Below are positions 1 through 7,343 of a stretch of DNA of 14,948 nucleotides, in pieces; within the stretch, counting starts at the first letter, position 1; every line of letters starts with the position of its first letter. The stretch covers positions 1 to 14,948 of the forward strand of contig JAOXYB010029800.1 in NCBI GenBank assembly GCA_028565635.1. The letters are read 5' to 3'. This DNA is from Phoronis ovalis (Eukaryota > Phoronida > Phoronidae). The position numbers and the translations under genes are program-made. Under the pieces are notes generated by a model. It did no database searches and was not told the origin of the DNA. It saw nothing but the letters and a program-made list of their open reading frames with translations.

Positions 1-408
1 AACATATCTGAACTCGGCCTTACGTGACCTACATCTCTATCAATATCCGTGGTTTACCACGGGTCCCGTCTAGTTTACTATAATTTTAAAATGAAAGTTA
101 AAATATTTTTTGCAAAATTTTATAATTTATCGTAAGATCTAGTTTTTTGGTAAGTCCTCAATGTATTTATTAATAAATTAATAGTATTTTAATATAAGTT
201 GGGAAACATGGCTTTCTCAAATACAATTTACCTTTCTCTATATATTGATGCAAGTATATTATGACTCCACAGTGCTGAAAATAGATCAATGCAAGCTGTT
301 GTAACTGATAATTTTTCGTTTGTGTTAAACTTGTGCAAGTAGAAGAGTTAGCTGGGTTTTTTTTACGTTGTACGCTTGTTTAATCATAATTATGTACTTA
401 ATTTTTAG
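1..408 (+). other. Intron upstream of first visible PAN2 exon
   Basis: No exon could be supported. The frames are short and AT-rich and nothing matches PAN2. A perfect 6 bp hairpin (CCGTGG, 4 nt loop, CCACGG at 47-62) sits in an unusually GC-rich 80 bp start, which may be the edge of a dispersed repeat cut by the window. Confidence 0.6.
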
Positions 409-554
409 GCCCAAAAAGGCTGATATATCTATAGTCAGTGATCTGTTGAGTACTTCTATCACTAATACCTATGTGTGCAAATGTGGACAAGAAACTAAGC
501 GAGAATCCTCCACTATGTTATTCAATCTGATGTACCCTGATCTTTATACCCAAG
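409..554 (+). CDS. PAN2: PAN2 exon a: UCH-like domain, first half of zinc site
   Basis: The acceptor is TTTTTAG at 402-408 and the donor is CAAG|GTGTGT. The exon opens with one base that completes a codon, then reads residues 1-48, and ends with one base of a split Gly. It contains the C-K-C pair (residues 23 and 25) that with the next exon's C-X2-C forms the structural zinc site of the UCH-like domain, followed by the conserved FNLMYPDL strand. Translation upstream of the acceptor does not resemble PAN2, which supports this border. Confidence 0.88.
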
Positions 555-3500
555 GTGTGTACGTCTGTTTACTATACTAGTTAATTGTAATCAATTCATG
601 ATACTTGTATGTGTAGCATGATATTAGCATATTACACTGTACCTTTTTGCTGCATGTTTAATGTTAAAGCATCTTCGGTTTGTTTAGTTTTTACAAAATT
701 CCATTTCATTCACATCTTTTTTAACTGTTTTCATTTATTATTTTGAGATTTTAATTTGTTTGTTATGATGTCTACTGTAGTCTGCTTTCATAGGGGATGA
801 CAAGGAAGCCCTGAAGTACACATTTTCTGAAGTTGTTTCTCAGAGCATTAGTTCTGAGCAGATAACTCAAGCTTGGTGTAGCAAATGTAACAAGTACCAG
901 CAACAAGTAAGCAAACAAGTTAATTGTTTTTATGCTTTAGAAATGCTCAAAAGCTTTGATAGCTAAATGGAATTATGTGGTACGTGGACCTCTATGAAGA
1001 TACTGTTGGTCTTAATGATCTCTTCACATCTACAATATGGAATGTTGACCTGTAGAATTAATATATACTATTAAGATATTAGAAAAAATATTAGTCTAAG
1101 ACTAGAAACGTAGCGTTTTCTCTAGTTTGTAATTTTATTTTCTCTGCAAGGATCTGGGCAAACGGGTTGATTATATCTTTTACACTAATAATTGTACTCT
1201 TATGATAAAATTAAAAACAAACACATATTAATGCATAAATAAATACTGTGATCAGAATTATTAAAATTAAGAATAATTTTATGCTTAATCTGGTTTCATA
1301 GTTACACATTCAAGCTGAATGTGTGTAAATATATCTGCTTGTATTTATGTTTTCCAGACGCATGTTAGGCAGCTTAAACTGTTGCCAGACTTAATAGGAT
1401 TTAACTGTCAGATTGAGAATGATAGAGATTACGAATTCTGGAAAGTTCAGCAAAAAATTGTTACACATGAAGAAAGCATGTCTGCAGAAGCAAAAGCAAC
1501 CCCTGCTGATAGTTATACGGTGAAACCATGCCGATATGGTAATCAGTGTACACGCAAAGACTGCAAATTTGGACATGAAAACCGTGACAAGTATTGTTTT
1601 TATTATCAAAATCACACTTTATTATTAAGAGGTTTTAGTTATAATATTGCTAAGCCTTGTGAAACTTACAGTAGTTTTCTGTTACATTACTAACCAAGTT
1701 GACAGTCAAGTACTTAATTTCATTTTCTAATTGTTGAGTGTATGTAATAGAAACTGTTCAGTAAATTACTTTGAATTTTCAAAACTTATTAAGGACTTGA
1801 GATACATTGTGACACTGTTTGAAATTAGTTTAATTCATAATCAAATAACTGACCATTTTGGGGGGAAAAAAATTTAAAAGTTAAGAATTTTCAATGTTAA
1901 GAGGTCATAATTTTGCTGGTTTGGCATTACGCTTAAATGTCAGAAATTCATAATTATTTTGAACAAAGGAATCGTTTTAAAAATGTGAGACAGTTTAGTA
2001 GATATTTATATGGAGCTGCAATGTTTTGAGTATGTAGGTGGAGATTTTAATATAATTATTATTTTTTGAAACCTAAATATTTTAAAACACATTTTCCCCC
2101 CAAAATTGCATTTTAACAGATTATTTGATGTATCTTCAAATCTAATAACCTCATGGTCTGTGAAGTTTAGAGCGTGTTACTTTTTTAATGTATAAAAATA
2201 AGACACAGTAAGTTGTACTTTTATATTTATTTTTATTTATCTCTTTATTTTCATTTAACTGAAACGGGTTGAAATATATCTACTTTTCCAATAAACATTG
2301 AGACCTTAAAGTAACTTGATAAACAATTATATTAAACTTCCATGGGGAGACTTCTAAGTGGTCAATAAAAGCATTATATAATTAAAGTTTAATAATTGTG
2401 TAACTTATTAAAATGTTACAGTGTTAGTCTTATTGAAAGTAGGATAGAGTGACTGACTAGAAGTGTTTACTACTTTGTTTTAATACATTTAATAACCAGT
2501 TTTAAAAGCACAGCTCTCTGATTTCAGCTCAAACAGCTCAGAAACACTGGATTTGAGCCGACTTGCTGAGAATGAAATGCTTCAGAAAAGTTGGGTACCA
2601 TTGGGGTTAAAGGTCAAACTGTTGCCTGATGGGAAGTTAGAGATTGAGGATGGTGAAGATGTCGAATCTGAGGTATCCCCGGGGGGGTGTACTCAAGTTT
2701 TTTTTTACTATGGGGATGTGCCGCGGAACCCAATCCAAAATTTTTGCTTGCGGTAGCAAACCCAATCCAAATTTTTTGAATTATAAGGGTAGCAATCCAA
2801 AATTTTAAAATATTTGAGTAGCAATCCCACGTAACAATCCATTTTTACGCAAACTGACTGATACAAACCAAATTCTAAAAATCGCTTTATCACGGGATAC
2901 AATTCAAACCTAAAATTAATCCAAATTATTTGCTGTAAGCAGCTGGTAGCAATCTAAATTTTTAAATTTCTTTACAGTAGTAATCAAAAAAAATACTGTA
3001 AAAAGTATACATTCAATCCAAATCCAAAATTTTCAACTGGGCTGCACACCCCCACCAAAAATACCTTGAGTACCCCCCGGGGAGGTATCATCTAGCTATG
3101 AATATATTACTTACCATATCATGGTGTTGTAAATCAGCAAATTTTGTAGTAGTTGGTATCTTATGTAGAAAATATAACAGTACTGTAACATTGAAATGTA
3201 GCTAGGCAGCAAGTGCATCTGCACTACTTTTAGTGTTAGCATTAGCTGGAGTGCAGAGGACCTAGATAAAAACATGGCCGCACACTCACACGCAGTGTTT
3301 TTTTTAATATTGTTAGAACCTGTAATCTCAGAATGGAGTCCACACCTGATACAGAAGACATGCAGCTATATATGATTCTTTGCTTTAATACAGAAGACAT
3401 GCAGCTATGATTCTTTGCTTTAATACAGAAGACATGCAGCTATGATTCTTTGCTTTAATTTTACACAAAGAATGGGAGCCTTCTTGCATCTGTTAAGCTT

Positions 3501-6500
3501 TCTTTATTTTTAGGATGTTCTTTTTCAGAATTCGTCAAAGGCTCGTGATGACGATGGTTGCGTATATTATGATTTTTTTGCATCAGTCGCTAACATCAAA
3601 GATGGTAAATCTAATGGAAATCTTGTTAGTCACATACATGTGGGAAAACCGTATCATCAGAGAAAAGAAAATGTCACATGCACTCAGTGTTACTTGTTTA
3701 ATGACTTTTCCATTGCACCAATTGAAAGGGTAACTATAATTACATTCAACAGCTGCTGCTTATAAAAGTTCAATCTACTGTTGCCCTGTCATATATTAAA
3801 ATTGTTCCAACTAATCTAGTGTTTGCCATCATTTGTATTAACCTGCACCGCTTGGAGTCAACATACCACAATATGTTCTCATTGGTCACTGCTCATTCAC
3901 TAAATGATAGGAATGTATTAGTGTGCAACAAGTTGCTCCACCAAGAGCACACAAATATTACTATTAAAGTGAATAATTGAGATAGTTTGCAAATGGACAG
4001 TTGGTTGACACAATAATTAGACTTTTATATTTTTATTTTGGTTTATCACATTCACGTCATTATGAGGATTAAAGTTGCTGATACTAGATATTACTTTAGT
4101 TACAATAAATAAATGTAATGTCTCTCTAGTATGTGCTGTCAGAGCCACTAGAAATCTCAAGTTCATTGTTTGTTTTTTACCTCAAATTAGAGCCCATGTG
4201 TTTTATAAACTTAGAAAATACAACATAGGGTGTTGTTTAACTTGTTGATTTTTTCTCCCCTGATTGAGATTTTAAAATTATCAAATTAAGAACAAGGTAA
4301 TACATTGCGGGAAAACACTGTCCATAAAGGGTTAGCAGGTAATTTTGTCCATGTCCATGCCAGTGTTGTGTATTGATATTTAATGGGCTCTAATCTCAAA
4401 CTTTATAACGCAGTTTCGAGTTGGATCACTTCCATTACAATTGTCACCTGGATCACTTCCAATATGGCCGACTGGCTGCCATGTTTATTCTCGAGATAAG
4501 CTACAGTACTTGTACCCATATCTTGGAAACTCAATAGATAGAGACACTGTTGCAAGTCAAGCAAAATATTTAATGTGTTTATGATAATTGTGACCTTGAC
4601 GAGCACAAGACCTTTGAGGTAACCCTAATATGTGCCCAAGTTTATATTTTAGCTGCCATTGCTTTTAAATTTAGAGGAAGGGGATTAGCGTTTCCTGAAA
4701 ACACCTTGTTTAAAAAGTAAAATATTTATTGTAACAGTTATAATTGTTTTATTTACACATGTATTTCAAAGTTTGATTTCAGTGATTCTTTGCAAAAAAA
4801 TTTTATAAAATGCCTTTAATTTTCAGCCTGAAGCTGTATTCTTCAACATGGGATGGAAGGTACCATGCAGTATTTTCTTTCAGAGGAGAGATTTTGAAAA
4901 AAGTTATCCCATAAAAGGTATTTAAAGGCTGATATCAGTTATTAAAGGAACACCTATTTAAAGCTATTGTGTTGGTGCATAAAAAATAAGATCCTAATTT
5001 AATTTAATATTGTAAAATGTGTTAACTCTAGGTTAGAACAAATTGTATCTGAACTTTTTATAGTTGTAAGTCCTATCAAGTCGGACGTATTGCTAATGGA
5101 TGCTTCTCTAGTGACACCTCGGAGAAAAAGTGTCACATTCACGCCGCTGAATCCTGATGAGCTACCTGAAGAAGGTGATGTCATCGGACTAGATGCCGAG
5201 TTTGTTACTTTAAATGAGGTTTGTTTGTTATTATGTTGGATCTTTGCAATATTGGACTGTTTTCCAATACAGATGTGGATATCTTTATTTCCCAGATTAG
5301 TCGGCTTCTTTTGTGGATATCTTTATTTCCCAGATTAGTCGGCTTTGTGGATATCTTTATTTCCCAGATTAGTCGGCTTTTTCTGTATGTTTGTTGTATT
5401 TTTATGCTGCTTGTTTTGCATCTAACTGTGAAAACAAATTTTAATTAATAATAAAAATCAAAATTAACTTTTATTAATGGAATCCTCATTTTCTTTAGGC
5501 AACATTTCCTACTAGTCATTTCGCTGCAATAGTTTATATTGGATTCAGGTCATAATTTGTTAAAATGTTTGTTTATAGGAGGAAGCAGAATGGAGAAGTG
5601 ATGGCATCAAAACAACTATCAAGCCTTCACAGATGTCTGTAGCCAGAATCACATGTATAAGGAAGCAGGATACATACACTGGAGACCCTTTCTTAGATGA
5701 TTACATCTCCACTCAAGAACAGGTGCTGTTTATATTTATGTCATTGAAAGCAGTTCTCATTAATATTATGCAGTATATATTGAAGATCTTCCAGTAAGTA
5801 CTATTATTGAATGATGAGATTTTCAGACGTATTCTTATATACCCATAACACATTTGCGGGATTGGTCGAGTAATAAATAAACATGGATCATATTTAAAAA
5901 ATTAGTTTATTTTTATTAGATAAACAGGATACTAGTTATATAGCTACGTTGTGACTTTAATTTACTATTTGCTGCACTATGTTTTAGGTTGTAGACTATT
6001 TAACACAGTTTTCTGGCATAAAACCTGGTGATCTCGATGCAGCCATTTCTTCAAAGCATTTGACCACCTTAAAGTTAACGTATCAGAAATTGCGTTATAT
6101 GGTGGATGTTGGAGTTGTATTCGTTGGTCATGGACTAAAGAAGGATTTCAGAGTCATAAATATTGTGGTGAGTTACGTTTATGAGTAATTTAGTTCTACC
6201 ATTCTTAAGATTTGTCCATCTGTAAGTTTTCACAGTAATGATTGATGTCACTAAGACCAAAGGAATCACAGTATATATGTTCTGAATCACCATTAATTTC
6301 TGTACTCTGAAGGTTCCATAGTATATGATATGACATACCCCACAAAACCAGTTGAAAGAAATTTAATTGTTAAACACCATCCTTGAAAACAGCGTGTTGT
6401 TGCCTTGAAAATTGTGGCTTTTCAGTATGTTTTGTAATAACTGTAGCTTGTGAAATGTTTTTTAGCTATCATGTTTACTGTATCTCAATCACTTGGCAAT

Positions 6501-7251
6501 TCTGGCACAGTTCTATGTTGCAAACAATTCGGTACCGTTTTATTTAGCTCTGTGCTAAAATTGAATAAAGTTTGATATTGTTTTTTAATAATTTTGTCGA
6601 AACATGGATATATGATGTACCAGTAATTTATATGTTTCAGATACCGAAGAAGAGCATCATTGACACTGTGGAATTATTTAGACTACCAAGACAAAGAATG
6701 ATTTCTCTCAAGTTCCTTGCATGGTATTTTCTAGGTATGTCAACTAAACCATCTCATGCAGTGCAAATAATATTTATAAATATAATTCAAGTGTATTTTT
6801 GTGATAAAATTTCTGGAGAAAGTTCATCGCCCACTAAATATTGTAACTAAAATAAATACATTAATTTTTAATTTTGTAAAAAAACTGGAAAGTAGGTTTA
6901 TCTATTCGTTACCATGATCCCTTTAAGAATTTTTAATCTTTAGAGTATGTGATCCAGTAACCTCTATTTTTAAACACAGATGTAAATGTCAAATTTACTT
7001 CTTATATTATAAGGATTATGGTATATTCCTTTACAGGTGAGAATATCCAATCAGAAACCCACGACTCAACTGAGGATGCACGTACAGCATTAAAACTGTA
7101 TGATAAGTACCAGGAGCTCTCCAATGAAGGAGGTGATAAAATTCGGGAAGCTTTAAAGGAAATGTATGAAAAAGGAAGGCAACTAGAGTGGAAAATTCCT
7201 GATGTTCCAGCTAATGCTTCTATAGTGGCTAGTGGTGTTGGAAGCCTGTAG
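409..7251 (+). CDS. PAN2: PAN2, poly(A) deadenylase catalytic subunit (3' part of gene, 11 exons)
   Basis: Catalytic subunit of the PAN2-PAN3 complex, which shortens mRNA poly(A) tails 3' to 5' in the cytoplasm before CCR4-NOT takes over. Joined exons: 409-554, 794-906, 1358-1590, 2528-2672, 3514-3729, 4827-4917, 5064-5218, 5579-5722, 5988-6167, 6641-6734, 7037-7251. All introns are GT-AG, all phases agree, and the join reads 576 residues to a TAG stop. Residues 1 to about 310 are the C-terminal part of the UCH-like pseudo-hydrolase, with a split zinc site (C23/C25, C77/C80). Residues 350 to 525 are the DEDDh exonuclease: D358 and E360 in LDAEF, D467 in HGLKKDF, H514 and D519 in THDSTEDA. I identify it from remembered human PAN2, which matches closely across the exonuclease. 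The WD40 and PAN3-binding regions are upstream of the window. The odd feature is a CCCH finger at residues 144-159. The nuclease appears intact and functional. Confidence 0.96.
794..906 (+). CDS. PAN2: PAN2 exon b: UCH-like domain, second half of zinc site
   Basis: It lies between acceptor TTTCATAG and donor CAACAA|GTAAGC. Two bases complete the Gly split with exon a, then residues 50-86 follow. The WCSKC motif (C77, C80) and the following NKYQ match the zinc knuckle that precedes the poly-Gln/Thr turn of the pseudo-hydrolase. It ends in phase 0. No long reading frame marks this exon; it was found by following the PAN2 alignment and the splice sites. Confidence 0.9.
907..1357 (+). other. PAN2 intron between exons b and c
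   Basis: AT-rich intron with donor GTAAGC and a polypyrimidine-rich acceptor. I see no repeat, RNA gene or other coding stretch in it. Confidence 0.7.
1358..1590 (+). CDS. PAN2: PAN2 exon c: UCH-like domain with CCCH zinc finger
   Basis: The acceptor is TGTTTTCCAG. The donor is GACAA|GTATTG, chosen because it leaves two bases that pair with the single leading base of the next exon. Residues 87-163 begin with the conserved core strand ([11 protein letters not shown]) and DYEFWKVQ, aligned to the human EADFWRMQ region. A linker then leads to C144-X5-C150-X4-C155-X3-H159, a complete CCCH finger. Human PAN2 as I remember it has an unrelated stretch without such a finger here. Confidence 0.9.
1591..2527 (+). 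other. PAN2 intron between exons c and d
   Basis: A 937 bp intron. It holds a pair of perfect 15 bp inverted arms at 1855-1869 and 2092-2106, annotated separately. The rest is AT-rich with no recognisable content. Confidence 0.7.
1855..2106. repeat. Inverted-arm element, possible small MITE
   Basis: The left arm ATTTTGGGGGGAAAA (1855-1869) is the perfect reverse complement of the right arm TTTTCCCCCCAAAAT (2092-2106), with about 220 bp of AT-rich DNA between. No coding capacity and no obvious target duplication is visible. It could be a decayed non-autonomous transposon or chance pairing of two homopolymer-like tracts. Confidence 0.35.
2528..2672 (+). CDS. PAN2: PAN2 exon d: UCH-like domain
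   Basis: The acceptor is TGATTTCAG and the donor is TCTGAG|GTATCC. It encodes residues 165-212, including [12 protein letters not shown], which corresponds to the human WLPFSIRMKM strand, then an acidic stretch. It ends in phase 0. The reading frame runs on past the donor into a transposable element and stops at 2757-2759, so splicing at 2672 is required. The donor lies inside the element's target-site duplication. Confidence 0.92.
2670..2677 (+). repeat. Left target-site duplication containing the PAN2 splice donor
   Basis: GAGGTATC holds the last codon of exon d (GAG) and the first five intron bases (GTATC). The identical octamer follows the element at 3082-3089, so the insertion copied the donor rather than destroying it. 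Confidence 0.8.
2678..3081. mobile_element. Non-autonomous inverted-repeat transposon (MITE), about 405 bp
   Basis: The ends are inverted copies: the left begins CCCGGGGGGGTG then TACTCAAG, and the right end read in reverse is CCCGGGGGG then TACTCAAGG. The similarity continues less exactly inward to a GGGG(A/G)TGTGC block, about 40 bp in all. The 8 bp GAGGTATC at 2670-2677 is repeated at 3082-3089, consistent with a target-site duplication (6 to 8 bp depending on where the end is set). The body has no coding frame and consists of degenerate repeats of GTAGCAATCCAAAATTTT. A second copy of its right half is at the window's right end. The superfamily is not identifiable; an 8 bp duplication occurs in hAT, P and Merlin elements among others. 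Confidence 0.85.
3082..3089 (+). repeat. Right target-site duplication, duplicate donor-like site
   Basis: This is the second copy of GAGGTATC, now followed by ATC. It recreates a GAG|GTATCA donor-like sequence about 412 bp inside the intron. Its use would require reading through the element, which has an in-frame stop at 2757-2759. Confidence 0.75.
3350..3458 (+). repeat. Three tandem copies of a 35 bp unit
   Basis: Copies start at 3350, 3389 and 3424 with TACAGAAGACATGCAGCTAT. The first copy carries an extra 4 bp (ATAT-type) and copies two and three are identical. It is an intronic minisatellite with no coding role visible. Confidence 0.9.
3514..3729 (+). CDS. PAN2: PAN2 exon e: UCH-like domain, HIHVG..YHQR motif
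   Basis: The acceptor is TATTTTTAG and the donor is GAAAGG|GTAACT. It encodes residues 213-284 in phase 0 at both ends. [25 protein letters not shown] and [12 protein letters not shown] match the human YDLMATVVHILD, AHIKVGETYHQR and WYLFNDFLIEPI segments. These strands surround the position where an active ubiquitin hydrolase carries its catalytic His, and PAN2 proteins are not active there. Confidence 0.94.
3730..4826 (+). other. PAN2 intron between exons e and f
   Basis: The longest intron seen (1097 bp). A 12 bp inverted pair (ATTAGAGCCCAT at 4186-4197, ATGGGCTCTAAT at 4383-4394) and a 12 bp direct repeat (GGATCACTTCCA at 4423-4434 and 4450-4461) suggest a decayed dispersed repeat around 4180-4600. 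A 67-residue open frame there on the - strand resembles no protein I know. Confidence 0.6.
4827..4917 (+). CDS. PAN2: PAN2 exon f: end of UCH-like domain
   Basis: The exon is short, with acceptor TTAATTTTCAG and donor AAAAG|GTATTT. It encodes residues 285-314, [18 protein letters not shown]..., matching human EAVQFDMNWKVPAILYYVKR, the last strands of the pseudo-hydrolase. It ends with one base of a Val completed by the next exon. Confidence 0.92.
5064..5218 (+). CDS. PAN2: PAN2 exon g: linker and exonuclease motif I (LDAEF)
   Basis: The acceptor is TTTTTATAG and the donor is AATGAG|GTTTGT. It encodes residues 316-366. The linker leads into [15 protein letters not shown], the first motif of the DEDD exonuclease fold, with metal ligands D358 and E360. 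The intron that follows cuts the conserved NEEEAE stretch in phase 0. Confidence 0.96.
5219..5578 (+). other. PAN2 intron between exons g and h
   Basis: The 360 bp intron splits the exonuclease motif I region. It carries a 34 bp tandem array at 5275-5380. The remainder is AT-rich without features. Confidence 0.75.
5275..5380 (+). repeat. Three tandem copies of a 34 bp unit
   Basis: Copies start at 5275, 5313 and 5347, each with GTGGATATCTTTATTTCCC. The first has a 4 bp longer end (CTTCTTTT against CTTT). The copies are otherwise identical, implying recent expansion or ongoing correction. Confidence 0.92.
5579..5722 (+). CDS. PAN2: PAN2 exon h: exonuclease domain
   Basis: The acceptor is TTGTTTATAG and the donor is GAACAG|GTGCTG. 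It encodes residues 367-414 with phase 0 at both ends. [15 protein letters not shown] and [11 protein letters not shown] are almost identical to the vertebrate protein and form the beta-sheet core and the lid of the nuclease. Confidence 0.96.
5988..6167 (+). CDS. PAN2: PAN2 exon i: exonuclease motif II (HGLKKDF)
   Basis: The acceptor is ATGTTTTAG and the donor is ATTGTG|GTGAGT. It encodes residues 415-474. [17 protein letters not shown] and [14 protein letters not shown] are PAN2 hallmarks; D467 is the third acidic metal ligand of the DEDDh site. Confidence 0.97.
6168..6640 (+). other. PAN2 intron between exons i and j
   Basis: A 473 bp intron with donor GTGAGT and acceptor TATGTTTCAG. I see no repeat or gene in it. 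Confidence 0.7.
6641..6734 (+). CDS. PAN2: PAN2 exon j: exonuclease domain
   Basis: The acceptor is TATGTTTCAG and the donor is TTTCTAG|GTATGT. It encodes residues 475-505, containing [24 protein letters not shown], a near match to the vertebrate segment of the same length. It ends with one base of a Gly shared with the last exon. Confidence 0.96.
7037..7251 (+). CDS. PAN2: PAN2 last coding exon: exonuclease motif III and C-terminus
   Basis: The acceptor is TCCTTTACAG. It encodes residues 507-576 and the stop TAG at 7249-7251. [16 protein letters not shown] holds the general base H514 and the last acidic ligand D519. The helix that follows ([18 protein letters not shown]) matches the vertebrate C-terminal helix, and the final Ser/Val/Leu ending is also family-like. 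Confidence 0.97.
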
Positions 7252-7337
7252 TTTTAAATTGAATATTCAAAATACCACCAATGAATGTATGTCAAGTCGA
7301 CATGGAAACAAGAAAACTTGAATGTGCCTAAATTTCA

Positions 7338-7343
7338 ATTAAA
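7338..7343 (+). terminator. Candidate PAN2 poly(A) signal (ATTAAA)
   Basis: ATTAAA is the commonest variant hexamer and lies 86 bases after the PAN2 stop. A weak T/G-containing stretch follows near 7365-7400. If used, the 3' UTR is about 110 nt. In an AT-rich region such a hexamer can be chance, and a later site cannot be excluded. Confidence 0.4.

Larger units (their letters stand above)
2673..3513 (+). other. PAN2 intron between exons d and e, built mostly of repeats
   Basis: Nearly half is the inverted-repeat element at 2678-3081, starting five bases after the donor. A 35 bp tandem array lies at 3350-3458. The stretch 3090-3349 is unremarkable. The acceptor is TATTTTTAG before 3514. Confidence 0.8.

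Noticed and set aside
2678-3081. CRISPR-like or structured RNA array made of the GTAGCAATCC repeats
   Set aside because: The units are degenerate and irregularly spaced, lie within terminal inverted repeats, and sit in an animal intron. A transposon interior explains them.
3084-3089. Duplicate donor as an alternative 3' end of PAN2 exon d
   Set aside because: Using it would include the whole element in the mRNA, and the frame meets a stop at 2757-2759. It is not a productive alternative exon.
4403-4606. 67-codon open frame on the - strand inside a PAN2 intron
   Set aside because: It overlaps short direct and inverted repeats and reads as low-complexity hydrophobic sequence, with no family resemblance.
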